Below are positions 49,073-59,463 of a stretch of 64,000 nt of DNA, in pieces. The stretch is from Fodinicola feengrottensis (GTDB lineage: Bacteria > Actinomycetota > Actinomycetes > Mycobacteriales > HKI-0501): contig NZ_WOTO01000024.1 in assembly GCF_010993775.1 (NCBI RefSeq), positions 56,072 to 120,071 of the forward strand. Direction: 5' to 3'. How positions within the stretch are numbered: position 1 is the stretch's first letter; every line of letters begins with the position of its first letter. The notes beneath the pieces are model-generated. The model searched no databases. It saw nothing but the letters and a program-made list of their open reading frames with translations, and was not told where the DNA came from. The translations under genes were made by a program, and so were the position numbers.

Positions 49073-49098
49073 CGTACGTGAAATCGTTTTCACGTACG
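49073..49098. promoter_or_regulatory. Perfect 11-base dyad, possible operator
   Basis: CGTACGTGAAA and TTTCACGTACG surround TCGT. It lies about 110 bases upstream of the DCC1-like start and 260 bases before mfd. The symmetry fits a repressor site; no regulator is adjacent. Confidence 0.5.
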
Positions 49099-49163
49099 CC
49101 CGCCTGATGCCCGGTTTTGTCGGCCCCGACCGGCAGCATCGATTCGGGGGCGGCATTTTTCGA

Positions 49164-49209
49164 GCCGACCCAGCCGACCCAGCTCCGACCGAGCCGACCC
49201 TGACCCGAC
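49164..49209. repeat. Imperfect CCGACC-rich tandem repeat
   Basis: AGCCGACCC occurs in tandem, then related units CTCCGACCG, AGCCGACCC and TGACCCGACC follow. Low complexity, non-coding. Confidence 0.5.
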
Positions 49210-49359
49210 CAGCAAGACGGACCGGGCCAGCCGGCAAGGGCCGGCGGGAATGTCGGAGGGCGCGGGTACGCTGGGTCGTACAACCCCCTGTCGACCAAGA
49301 CTGGGGGCATTCGTGCGTGCCGCTGGGGCTTCTCAGCATGTGGTTGGAGGCAGGGTCTC

Positions 49360-52300
49360 ATGTCCGGATCGCTCACCGGCATCCTCGACGCGCTTCTCGA
49401 AGAGGGAGGGCTGGCGGACGCGGTGGAGGCCGCGAAGAACAGGACCACCGAGCTGGCGTTGACCGGTCCGGCGGTGGCGGCGCCGTACGCGATCGCCGCG
49501 CTTGCCGCCGCGCAGAGCCGCAACGGCGCTGGCAAGGCGGTGCTGGCGGTGACCGCGACCGGCCGGGAGGCGGACGACCTGGCGGCGGCGCTGGGCGACC
49601 TGCTGCCGGCCGACGAGGTGGTCTCCTATCCGGCTTGGGAAACCCTGCCGCACGAGCGGTTGTCGCCGCGGGCGGACACCATCGGTCGGCGGCTCGCGGT
49701 GCTGCGCCGGCTGAAGCACCCGAGCGCCGACGACGCCACCACCGGGCCGATCAAGGTGGTCTGCGCGCCGATCCGCAGCGTGCTGCAGCCGCAGCCGGCC
49801 GGGCTCGCCGACCTCGTGCCGGTGCAACTGCACCAGGGCGACGACGCCGACTTGGACGACATCGTCGAGAAGCTCGCCGACATCGCGTACGCGCGTGTGG
49901 AGCTGGTCGGCAAGCGCGGCGAGTTCGCGGTGCGGGGTGGCATCCTGGACGTCTTCCCGCCGACCGAGGAGCACCCGATCCGGGTGGAGTTCTGGGGCGA
50001 CGAGATCGAGGAAATCCGGTATTTCGCGGTCGCCGACCAGCGGTCGCTGGAGGTCGCCACCCACGGGGGCTGTGGGCGCCGCCGTGCCGTGAGCTGCTGC
50101 TGACCCCGGCCGTCCGAAAGCGGGCCGCCGAGCTGGCTGCGGAGCACCCTGGGCTGGCCGAGATGCTGGACAAGGTCGCCGAGGGCATCGCGGTGGACGG
50201 CATGGAGTCGCTGACTCCGGCCCTGATCGGCTCGGACCAGCTGCGGCTGGTGCTGCACGAGATGCCGGCCGACACCCACATCGTGCTGGTCGAGCCGGAG
50301 CGGATTCGCCGCCGGGCCCGGGACCTGGTGGCGACCAGCGAGGAGTTCCTGCAGGCGTCCTGGGCGACCGCGGCGATCGGTGGCGAGGCTCCGATCGATC
50401 GACCTGGGCGCGGCCGCTTTCCACACCCTCCCGGACGTGCGAGCGACCGCGGTCGCGCTCGGGCTGCCGTGGTGGTCGGTCAGCCCGTTCGCCGAGGCGC
50501 CGACGGTCCAGGAGCAGCAGGGCGACCTGGATGACGACGACGCGTACGACATCGCGATGCCGGCCATCACCGTCGTCGAGGACAGCGCGCCGATCCTGAC
50601 GTTGCCCACGCACCCGGTCGAGCCGTATCGCGGCGACATCGAGCGGGCCGTCAACGACATCCGCAAGCGGGCCGCTGACGGCTGGCGGCAGGTGCTGGTC
50701 TTCCCTGGTCACGGGCCTGCCAAGCGTGCCGTCGAGGTGCTTGCGGAGCAGGAAATCGGGGCCCGACTGGTCGGTGAGATCCTGGACCCGCCCAAGGCGG
50801 GCGATGTCCTGGTCACCACCGGCAGCGTCGACCGAGGCGTCCTCGACGACCAGCTGAAGCTGGCGATCCTCGGCGAAGCCGACCTGACCGGCGCTCGGAC
50901 GGGCCCGGCGACGCGGACGAACCGGATGCCATCTCGTCGACGCAACGCCGTCGATCTGCTGCAGCTGCAGCCCGGCGACTACGTCGTGCACGAGCAGCAC
51001 GGCGTCGGGAAATATGTCGAGATGATCCGCCGGACCATCGGCGGCGCCGAGCGCGAATACCTGGTTTTGGAGTATGCGCCCAGCAAACGCGGCCAGCCGG
51101 GCGACCGGCTTTTCATGCCGACGGACGCGCTCGACCAGCTGACCCGCTATGTCGGCGGCGAGGCGCCGAGCCTGCACCGGCTCGGTGGCGCCGACTGGCA
51201 GAAGGCCAAGGGCCGGGCCCGCAAGGCGGTCAAGGAGATCGCCGCCGAGCTAATCCGGCTGTACGCGGCCCGCGCGGCCACCGAGGGACATGCGTTCGCG
51301 CCGGACACGCCGTGGCAGCGCGAGCTCGAAGACGCGTTCCCGTACACCGAAACCCCGGATCAGCTGGCCGCCATTCAGGAAGTCAAGGCGGACATGGAAA
51401 AGCCGTTCCCGATGGACCGGGTGATCTGCGGTGACGTCGGTTACGGCAAGACCGAGATCGCCGTACGGGCCGCGTTCAAGGCCGTGCAGGACGGAAAACA
51501 GGTCGCGATCCTGGTCCCCCCCACCACGTTGTTGGCGAGGCAGCATTACGCCACTTTCGCCGAGCGGCTCGCGCAGTTCCCGGTCTCGGTGAAACAACTT
51601 TCCCGGTTCCAGAGCGATTCCGAGGCCAACCAGGTGCTCACCGGGCTCGCCGACGGGAGTGTGGACATTGTCGTCGGCACCCACCGGCTGCTGCAGAACA
51701 GCACCAGGTTCAAGGCGCTTGGACTGGCCATTGTGGACGAGGAACAGCGTTTTGGCGTGGAACACAAGGAACATCTGAAGCAGATGCGCGCGTCGATCGA
51801 CGTGCTGACGCTGTCGGCGACGCCCATTCCGCGTACGCTGGAAATGAGCCTGACCGGCATCCGCGAGATGTCGACGATCCTCACCCCGCCGGAGGAGCGG
51901 CATCCGGTGCTGACCTATGTCGGCGCGTACGAGGACAAGCAGGTCGGTGCCGCGATCCGTCGCGAACTGCTCCGCGACGGCCAGATTTTCTACCTGCACA
52001 ACAGGGTTGAGTCGATCGAGCGGGCCGCCGCTCGAGTACGCGGGCTGGTCCCGGAGGCGCGCGTCGCGGTCGCGCACGGGCAAATGCACGAGGACGCGCT
52101 GGAGCGGGTGATGGTCGGATTCTGGGAAAAGGAGTTCGACGTTCTCGTCTCGACCACGATCGTCGAGTCCGGGCTCGACATTCCGAACGCGAACACGCTG
52201 GTGGTCGAGCGCGCGCGGACACCTTCGGCCTCTCGCAACTGCACCAGATCCGTGGCCGGGTCGGCCGCAGCCGCGAGCGCGCGTACGCGTATTTCCTTTA

Positions 52301-52990
52301 TCCGCCGGAGAAACCGCTGACCGAGACGGCCCATGACCGGCTCGCCACCATCGCCCAGAACACCGACCTCGGCGCCGGCATGGCGCGGTCGCGATGAAGG
52401 ACCTGGAGATCCGCGGCGCCGGCAACCTGCTCGGCGGCGAACAGTCCGGCCATGTCGCCAACATCGGCTTCGACCTCTATGTCCGGCTGGTCGGGGAAGC
52501 GGTCGCCGAGTTCAAGGGCACTCAGGAGGCTCCGCCCGCTGACGTCAAGGTCGATCTGCCGGTGACCGCGCACCTGCCACATGAGTACGTGCCGGCCGAG
52601 CGGCTGCGGATGGAGACGTATCGCAAGCTCGCGTCCGTACAGACGGACGAGGAACTGCAGGCCCTGCGCGAGGAGGTCACCGACCGTTACGGTCCAATGC
52701 CCGATCCGGTGCAGAACCTGTTCGCGGTGGCGGCTTTCCGGCTGGTTGCCCGGCGGGCCGGGCTGACCGAGGTGTCGACGCAGGGCAAGACCATTCGGTT
52801 CTCGCCGTGGGCGTTGCCCGACTCCAAGGTGATGCGAATGCAGCGACTTTATCCTGGTACGGCGTACAAACAGACGGTGAACACGCTCGCGGTGCCGCAG
52901 CCGACCACGGCACGGATAGGTGGCACGCCGCTACGGGACGTGGCCATCTTGGAGTGGTGTGCCAAAGTCCTCAAGACCGTGGCCGAATAG
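49360..52990 (+). CDS. mfd: Transcription-repair coupling factor Mfd
   Basis: Large cytoplasmic translocase that removes RNA polymerase stalled at lesions and recruits UvrA. ATG 49360 follows GGAGG. The N-terminal UvrB-like part ([40 protein letters not shown]) is followed by the RNA polymerase-interaction domain ([17 protein letters not shown]) and RecG-like motors: [20 protein letters not shown] is Walker [21 protein letters not shown]alker B, and [20 protein letters not shown] motif III. TRG and [14 protein letters not shown] segments and the C-terminal UvrA-binding region follow. Breaks at about 50075, 50395, 52215 and 52385 divide five segments. Corrected length is about 1200 residues. 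Confidence 0.95.
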
Positions 52991-53226
52991 GCGGTATCAC
53001 CTGCCCGCACGTCCTGACCGCGGGCGCGACCAACCGACAGGCCTGCCAGCGACGCTACGGTGGCAGATCGATATCGTTCGTGTCGCGGACCAGGGGCCGA
53101 GCCCGCTTGTCCCCTTTCCGTGCCAGTTCCGCGAGCGCCTGCGGCTCGTACGCGCAAGCGGTGGCTAGGCTGCGAAGCTGACACATGTTAAAGGATGTCT
53201 TAACCGCGAGGGAGCTCGGAGAACCC

Positions 53227-55210
53227 ATGTCGACGCAGTATCCCGGCGGCGTTGAGCAACGTCATGGAGCCCCGCCGCCCGGTTACCCGCAGGGCCCTGG
53301 CCAGCCTGGACCTGGCTATCCGCCACCACCCGGCCAGCCCGCCTACCCACCGGCGCCCGGCTATCCGCCGGCACCGCCCGGTTACCCTCCGCAGCCGCCG
53401 GGGCAACCGGCGTACCCGCCGCCTCCGGGCCAGCCCGCGTACCCGCCACCTGGGCAGCCGGCGTATCCGCCGCCTCCGCCCGGTCAGCCGGGTCAGCCGG
53501 CGTACCCACCGCCGCCTCCGGGTCAGCCCGGCCCGCCGCCTGGCCCGCCTGGTCAGCCCGGTCCGCCGCCTGGACAGCCTGGCTACCCGACCCAGCCGTC
53601 GTACCCACCGCCGGGCCAGCCCGCCCAGCAGCAGCCGCCGCACCAGCCGCCAGCGCGGCCGGTCGAGCCACCGGCGCCGATCCCCAAGGGCGCCCCGCCG
53701 GGCAGCGGTGACCTCACCGACACCCTGCTGCAGCAGGACTTCTGGGCCGATCCGATGCTGCAGGAAGCCGCCATCCCGGTCTACGACGTGCCGTTCATCA
53801 GCATCGGCGGCGGCATCGGTTCGTTCGTCACTGTCGACTACCTGCGGGTGGCCGGTGTGCCGACCAGCCAGATGAAGGTGCTCACCAACCTCGAATATCC
53901 CTGGCAGACGTACGAATACCTGACCCGCGTCTCGCAGATCCCGCGGACCGCGCGGATCCGCTCGGACTCGGCCTCCCGGCCCGACAACCTGTGGGGCTTC
54001 CCGTCGTACGCGCTGGCCGAGGCCTGGCATGAGAAGACCATCGCGCCGCTGTGGCAGGTGTTCGTCGAGCCCATGTGGGCCGACTTCTACACTCCCAAAG
54101 CCGGCCAGGTCTTCGGGCAGATGGAGCGCGAGTTCAAGCGGATCAACTTCCGCGACATGCTCGTCAACGGCCAGGTCCGGATGATCCGGCGACGGATCGG
54201 TGGCGGCTACTTCGTCATCCTGACCCCACCCGAGGGCGCCGCGCAGACCAAGCGGATCGCGTTCCGGGCCCGCCACGTGCACATGGCGATCGGCTACCCG
54301 GGTCTGCGGTTCCTGCCGGACCTGCAGGAGTTCCGCACCAAGAGCGGTGACTACACACACGTGGTCAACGCGTACGAGCCGCACGAGCACGTCTACGACT
54401 TCCTGAAGACCCGTCCAGGCACGGTGGTCGTGCGCGGCGGCGGCATCGTGGCGTCCCGGTGTGCTGCAGCGGCTGATGGACGACCGGGCGAACAACAACC
54501 TGGAAACCCGGATCGTGCACATTTTCCGTACGTTCATCAACGGTTCGCACGGCAAGAACGCGTGGAACCGCCGCAAGGGCGGTCACGGCTTCGCGTACCA
54601 GGGCTTCAACTACCCGAAGTCGGTGTGGGGCGGTCAGCTCAAGAGCCGCGTCCGCAAGACCGAGGGCGAAGCGCGGGCCAAGCTCTACAAGGAGATGGGC
54701 GGCACCAACACGCCGTATAGGCGCTCCTGGCAGAAGCAGATGAAGCGGGGCCGGCAGGGCGGTTGGTACGTCACGATGGCCGGCGAGGTCCGTGAGGTCA
54801 CCGCGCACACCGACGGCACGCTGGTCAGCCGGGTGGAGACGCCGCAGGGCGTGGTCGACGTACCGGCGCACTACATCATCGACTGCACCGGCCTGGAAGC
54901 CGACATCGCCGAGCACCGGGTCATCAAGGACCTGCTCGACCACGGCGGCGCCGCGCGTAACCCGGTCGGCCGGCTGGACGTGGAGCGGGACTTCGAGGTC
55001 CGCGGTACGCGTAGTGGCGAGGGCGTGCTCTACGCGTCCGGAACGGCCACCCTCGGTGGCTACTTCCCGGGGGTCGACACCTTCCTGGGGCTGCAGATCG
55101 CCGCCCAGGAGATCGCCGACTCGCTGGCCCGGCACAAGTTCTGTAAGAAGATCGGGCCGATCAAGTCCACGATCGGCTGGTTCAAGTGGCTATTCAACAA
55201 GGCGCCGTAG
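53227..55210 (+). CDS. Proline-rich, dinucleotide-binding oxidoreductase of unknown substrate
   Basis: The first ~150 residues are low-complexity repeats such as GQPAYPPPPGQPAYPPPGQP, a flexible proline-rich arm. The core (about residues 175-650) shows FISIGGGIGSFVTVDYLRVA and TVVVRGGGIVASR as two Rossmann glycine-rich loops, and HYIIDCTGLEADIAEH as a pyridine-nucleotide/FAD-type closing motif, so an FAD/NAD(P)-dependent enzyme is likely. ATG 53227 is used; an upstream ATG at 53185 is possible. A break near 54455 joins two frames. It is 22 bases before a membrane-protein gene and heads a three-gene unit with an FHA protein. The enzyme may be membrane-attached through its partners. Confidence 0.65.
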
Positions 55211-55232
55211 GCGACTGAGTAAGGAGAACACC

Positions 55233-55676
55233 GTGCTGCCCACCCTTTTCGGGCGGATCCAGATCCGGATCGTTTTGCTGCTGGTCGTCGGAGGCTTCTG
55301 GACCACCCTGCTGACGCCGATCCTGCCCGGCCTGCAGGGCTCGATCGGCCTGCGCTACGCGACCACGTACATGATCCTGGTGACGACCATCGTCGTCGGG
55401 ATCCTTTGGGAGTTGCTCTACCACCTGCTGATGCAGTTCCGCTGGGAGAAGGACTGGCCGACGTTCTTCGGGCTGGTCACCATCATCCCGGAGGGGCTGC
55501 TCATCTGGGGGCTGCTCAAGCTCAACCTGGTGCCGTTCATCCACGGACCGGACGTGCCACTGCTGGCGTTCATCATCCTGTTCGTGATTGTGTGGATCGC
55601 TCAGTGGCTTACCGCGAACGGACCGCTGCGGGTTCCGTTCGTACGCTGGCGATTCCGCGGCGGGAGGTTCGTGTGA
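55233..55676 (+). CDS. Four-helix membrane protein, partner of the oxidoreductase and FHA protein
   Basis: GTG 55233 follows AAGGAG at 55220-55225. The 147 residues contain four hydrophobic spans (RIVLLLVVGGFWTTLLTPIL, TYMILVTTIVVGILWELLYH, GLVTIIPEGLLIWGLLKLNL, VPLLAFIILFVIVWIAQWLT) and a basic cytoplasmic tail (RVPFVRWRFRGGRFV). No known family. The stop overlaps the FHA gene start by GTGA, so tight coupling is expected. It may anchor the complex. Positively charged ends suggest both termini are inside. Confidence 0.7.
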   Translation: MLPTLFGRIQIRIVLLLVVGGFWTTLLTPILPGLQGSIGLRYATTYMILVTTIVVGILWELLYHLLMQFRWEKDWPTFFGLVTIIPEGLLIWGLLKLNLVPFIHGPDVPLLAFIILFVIVWIAQWLTANGPLRVPFVRWRFRGGRFV

Positions 55677-57509
55677 CCGGCTGGACAGTGCGCCCAGCCC
55701 CCGGCAACGGGGTGCTGGCGCGGTTGGGGGACCTGGTCCTGCTTTTCGGGGCCGAGCCGGATGCCGCGGTGACGCGGCTGCTGGAAATGCTCGACGCCGT
55801 CGACGCGGAGGGTGGTGACGGCCGCCGGCTGGGGCGTCGGCTGGCCGGCGTGCTCTCCAGCCTCGACGAAGCTCCCGCGCTGGTCGCCTTCGGACCGACC
55901 GGCGACCAGGTGGCGGTGCTCGTACACGGTGACGCGGTGCTGGTCGCCAACACGTCCGGCGGCGAGGTCCGGTTGGACGGCAGCCAGTCGGTCACCTGGG
56001 TCGACCGGGTGATCGCCGACGTGACGAGCGTGTCCGCTTCGCTGGCTGGCCGGCGGCGGGCGGCGCGCGCCGCAGCGGTTCCGGCTGGACGACGGTGTCG
56101 TGCCGGCCGGCGGTTTCGTGCTGAAACAGGGCGGCGGGCGCGTACGTACGTACCCCCTCCGCCACCGGTGGCCGTGGTGGCCGAGGTGGCCCCGATTCCG
56201 GCTGAGCCAGTCCCGGTGCCGATGCCCCCGCCGGCTCCGGGCACCGCCCCGCAGCCAGTCGTCACCAGTGGGTCGATGCCGGAGCCGGAGTCCTTCCTGG
56301 ACGAGCCGGCGGACCAGTTCTCCGCACCCGCCGCGACCGTCGCACCGGTTGCCTCGACTCCGCCGGTCCAGGATTTCAGGATTTCTCGGCGCCGCCCGTG
56401 CAGGATTTCACCGCATCGCAGGCCGACCAGTTCTCCACGCCGGTTTCCTCGGCGCCGCCGGCGCAGGATTTCTCGGCCCCGCCGGTGCAGGACTTCACTT
56501 CGGCGCCAGTCGAGGATTTCTCCTCGCCGCCAGTGCAGAACTTCTCGGCGCCGCCGGCCCAGGATTTCTCGGCTCCACCAGTGCAGGACTTCACTGCCCC
56601 GCCGGTCCAGGACTTCAGCTCGCCGCCGGTCCAGGACTTCACCGCGCCACCGGTCCAGGACTTCAGCTCGCCGATGGGCGAGCCGGTCGTCGCCGCGCCG
56701 GCATTCGTACCACCTCCGCCGCCGCCCCCACCGGCGCCGGAACCGCCGGCTCCGCCGGCCCCCGCGTCGATGCCGGAGGCGTTCGCCGAGCCCAGCTCCG
56801 CGGTGTCCTTCGACCAGCCGGTCGAGGCTGTTCCGCTGGCTGCCGGCCCGCTGCCGACCCGACCGGCCGAGCCTGGCCCGGCCGCTGGCGTGGACCGCGG
56901 CGAGCCGTTCGAGTCGGTGCTGCTGGCCGGCCCGGAGGCGGACCTGTCTGGCCTACCGATGCCCGAGCCGTTGCCGATGGCGGACCAGGAGCCGGAGGAG
57001 GTTGGGCAGGAGGTTCTCGGGATCTACTGCAAGAACGACCACTTCAACGACCCGCGCGCGCCGTACTGCGGCGTCTGTGGCATTTCGATGGTGCAGCTCA
57101 CCCACATCGCCCGGCCCGGCATCCGGCCGCCACTGGGTGTGCTGGTGCTGGACGACGGCGCCACCTTCCGGCTGGACACCAGCTACGTGATTGGCCGGGA
57201 ACCCGAGCGCAACCCGGAGGTCGCCGATGGGCGGGCGCGGTCCGTACGCCTCTATGACCCCGAAGGCCTGGTGTCGCGCGCGCACGCGTCGATCGAGCTG
57301 GCCGACTGGGACGTGGTGGTCAACGACCTCGGATCGGCCAACGGCACGTACGTCCCTTCCCGCCCGGCGCCGACGGCTGGATCCGCGTCCTGCCGAATGC
57401 CCCGATCATCATCACCCCAGGCACTCGGGTCGGCCTCGGCCGCCGCGGGTTCCTTTACGAGTCGCACACCAAGTCAGCAGCCTTCGAGGCATCGACCGCA
57501 CCTCGTTGA
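55673..57509 (+). CDS. FHA-domain protein with tandem octapeptide repeats and zinc-ribbon-like motif
   Basis: GTG 55673 overlaps the previous stop. The N-terminal domain (WTVRPAPGNGVLARLGDLVL, LVAFGPTGDQVAVLVHGDAV, DDGVVPAGGFVLKQ) resembles sensor-like modules of FHA proteins but is not assigned. The middle part is a Pro-rich linker with repeats like APPVQDFS. After VGQEVLGIYCKNDHFNDPRA a four-Cys ribbon (PYCGVCGIS) leads to the FHA domain: SYVIGREPERNPEV, LVSRAHASIELADWDVVVND and LGSANGTYV. FHA domains bind phosphothreonine peptides. At least five frame breaks occur; the corrected end is WIRVLPNAPIIITPGTRVGL through to TGA 57507-57509. Confidence 0.7.
56446..56676 (+). repeat. 24-base tandem repeat encoding VQDFS-type octapeptides
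   Basis: About nine copies of an eight-residue unit with consensus (A/S)PPVQDF(S/T), 24 bases each, are present in one frame inside the FHA gene. The copies differ at wobble positions, so the repeat is selected at protein level. Some copies change Val-Gln-Asp to Val-Glu-Asp or Val-Gln-Asn. Confidence 0.75.
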
Positions 57510-57529
57510 CCTGCTTTCCGGTCGTCGCC

Positions 57530-57575
57530 CGCGGTGCTCATCGCGTGCACCACACGTACGCGATGAGGCACCGCG
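57530..57575. terminator. Hairpin between convergent FHA and cupin genes
   Basis: CGCGGTGCTCATCGCGT pairs with ACGCGATGA-G-GCACCGCG, a 17-base stem with one bulged base and an 11-base loop. It lies 20 bases past the FHA stop. U-run absent. Confidence 0.65.
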
Positions 57576-57652
57576 GCCAACGCCGTGTTCCGCAAAGTGC
57601 CGCCCCCGAACCGATCCTTCTGGCTGCTGCCGACAAAACTGTCGACCACGGC

Positions 57653-58153
57653 CTAGGCCGAGCGGGCCGCGCGCCAGGCGGGGCTGTCCAGGAAATGGTT
57701 GTCGAACCGCTCCTGGGAATCCAGGATTTCCTGCGGATCGGCCTGGCCGTGGGCCACTCGGTCCAGCAGTCGGAAGTAGTCGAATCTTTCCAGTCCTGGA
57801 GTGAAAACAATCAGCACGTCTGCCGGTGACCCCTCGGGGGCCGCGAACGCGTGTGGCATTTTTGGCGGCACTACGAGAAAATCGCCCTTGTTTGCGGCGG
57901 TGATGACGTCGTCGCCGGCGAGCACCTGCAACGATCCTTCGACGACGAAGAAAAGCTCCGACGACTTGGTGTGAAAATGCGGTGCGGCGCCGTCGCGGCC
58001 GGCCGCCATTGTCGCCCGGTTGGCGCTGACCGCACCGCCGGTGGTCTCGTAGTCGGCGTAAAGCGTCATCTTGATGGGGCCTTCGCCGAGGGTCTCCGCG
58101 TCCGCGAACCGTACGTGCACGGCTCCCTGTGAGTCCGCCTGGATATAGGACAT
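57653..58153 (-). CDS. Cupin-domain protein
   Basis: 166 residues, intact. AGRDGAAPHFHTKSSELFFV and VEGSLQVLAG form cupin motif 1 with metal ligands HxH...E. PPKMPHAFAAPEG supplies the motif 2 His. The C-terminal part (PADVLIVFTPGLERFDYFRL) is typical of quercetinase-like or sugar-isomerase-like cupins. ATG 58153 follows AGGAGG; the longer reading to 58204 is unlikely. A divalent-metal dioxygenase or isomerase is expected. It stands alone on the minus strand, with 118 bases to the next gene upstream. Confidence 0.85.
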   Translation of the reverse strand: MSYIQADSQGAVHVRFADAETLGEGPIKMTLYADYETTGGAVSANRATMAAGRDGAAPHFHTKSSELFFVVEGSLQVLAGDDVITAANKGDFLVVPPKMPHAFAAPEGSPADVLIVFTPGLERFDYFRLLDRVAHGQADPQEILDSQERFDNHFLDSPAWRAARSA

Positions 58154-58271
58154 CTCGCCTCCTTGAATTGTTCGCTCTCTGATAGTACGGCATCGAACTA
58201 TCATCCGTCGAACAAAAGAGGGTTGAGTCGGGTGCAGAGGCTCAGAGCTGTGCCGGTTAGGGCTGCGCCGA

Positions 58272-59042
58272 TTAGGGCTGTGCTGGCTTGGGGCCAGGCG
58301 CGGCGTGCGCGGGCGACCAGCCGAGCCGTTGCCGGGTCTTCGCGAGGCTCATCGTCCGCCCGGAGACGTCCCCGCTGATGGCGAAGGCCTCGAACCGTGC
58401 CCGCGGTACGCCAGCGCCGCCTCCAGTGCGCGCGGCGCAGTCACTGCCGGAGGTGGCGATGAGCCGGTGGAACAGCGGATCCACCGGCGGCCACTGATGG
58501 TCCGGGATCGGGAAGGACAGCCGCAGGCAGACCACGTCGAGGTCCCACTCGACGGCCGCCGACCGACACACCTCCTCGCCCAGCCGCTTGGCCAGGCCGT
58601 AGAAATCCCGGGCGTCCGGTGGGGTGTCGTCGTCCGGGAACCGGCCGATCTCGTGCCGGGTAGCCGCCCGCTCCGTACCCGGGATGAGGTAGCGGAAAAC
58701 GGACATGCTGCTGGTGTAGATCGCATGTCGTACGCCTGCCTCGTGCGCCGCCCGCAGCGCCAGGTAGACGCCGCTGACCGCGACCTCCAGATGGGTACGA
58801 ACGGTCGGCGGGGTGTCCCAGCCGTCCACCGGCCCCATCGCCATGTAAAGCACTGAGTCGGCGCCGGCGGCCAGCCGTTTGGTCAGCTCGATGTCGCGGG
58901 CGTCGCCGACGTGATATTCCACGCCGGGCAGCGGCTCGGCTGGCGCCCTCAGGTCGAGCACGATGAGCCGGTGCCGGTCGGCCAGGATCGGCAGCACCAT
59001 CCGCCCGACCGTGCCGCAACCGCCGATGACCAGGACCCGCAT
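58272..59042 (-). CDS. NAD-dependent epimerase/dehydratase (SDR-like)
   Basis: Extended SDR enzyme. RVLVIGGCGTVGRMVLPIL is the TGxxGxxG-type dinucleotide loop, YHVGDARDIELTKRL the acidic adenine contact, HAIYTSSMSVFRYL holds the catalytic Ser, and DFYGLAKRLGEEV the YxxxK pair. The section GSDCAARTGGGAGVPRAR is out of character, while the other frame there reads ALEAALAYRGHG as in the family; two compensating indels around 58390 and 58440 are thus likely. About 257 residues. It probably acts on a nucleotide sugar or small carbonyl compound. No clear partner, though an exopolysaccharide or cupin-linked pathway is possible. Confidence 0.8.
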   Translation of the reverse strand: MRVLVIGGCGTVGRMVLPILADRHRLIVLDLRAPAEPLPGVEYHVGDARDIELTKRLAAGADSVLYMAMGPVDGWDTPPTVRTHLEVAVSGVYLALRAAHEAGVRHAIYTSSMSVFRYLIPGTERAATRHEIGRFPDDDTPPDARDFYGLAKRLGEEVCRSAAVEWDLDVVCLRLSFPIPDHQWPPVDPLFHRLIATSGSDCAARTGGGAGVPRARFEAFAISGDVSGRTMSLAKTRQRLGWSPAHAAPGPKPAQP

Positions 59043-59463
59043 GGCGACCCTTAGGTGTTCCGGGAATTCGGGAAAAGCCGGGATGTAGGGATATCCCCGA
59101 TGCTGTTAAGGGAATGAATGTGCATGGCGACTCCAGGTGCGATGACAAAGACCGAAATAGGACAGAAATGCATTCTCTCCCGGAAGTTATTGGCTCTGTT
59201 TCGAGGATTCATCGGTTGCCTCTCGCGTCGACCAAGGACGCCCTGCTGGTGTCGGGCCACTGGTGGGGCCGTCGTACCGAAACTAGCTCGCGAATCCGAA
59301 GCCGGTCAACCGGGCCAATGGACAGTCAATCTTTTCCGATAATCACTTCGTTCTTGACGGCCCGTGTCGGCGCGCCCTACTGTCTGCCGTCATAGCACGA
59401 TTTTCCGCCGTGCTGGGCGCTGCGCTTTTCCAGTCGCCGACTGTCATCTGAGGGGAGATGGGC
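59043..59463. promoter_or_regulatory. Divergent promoter region with a candidate promoter for the peptide importer
   Basis: Of 421 bases, most have no recognised feature. TTGACG (59354-59359), an 18-base spacer and TACTGT (59378-59383) make a good vegetative promoter about 80 bases upstream of ATG 59464. No ORF inside looks real. Confidence 0.5.
59354..59383 (+). promoter_or_regulatory. Candidate sigma-A-type promoter of the peptide importer operon
   Basis: TTGACG and TACTGT with an 18-base spacer match actinomycete vegetative promoters (TTGACN and TANNNT), directed towards the binding-protein gene. Confidence 0.5.

Larger units (their letters stand above)
48963..49359. promoter_or_regulatory. 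Divergent region between the DCC1-like gene and mfd
   Basis: 397 bases without a recognised gene. It holds a perfect dyad (49073-49098) and a short CCGACC-rich tandem repeat (about 49164-49209). An open reading runs through towards mfd but looks like chance. Promoters of both genes should be here. Confidence 0.5.

Noticed and set aside
48828..49359. Long open frame running into mfd from upstream
   Set aside because: Out of frame with mfd, no start site and low-complexity CCGACC repeats; chance openness in high-GC DNA.
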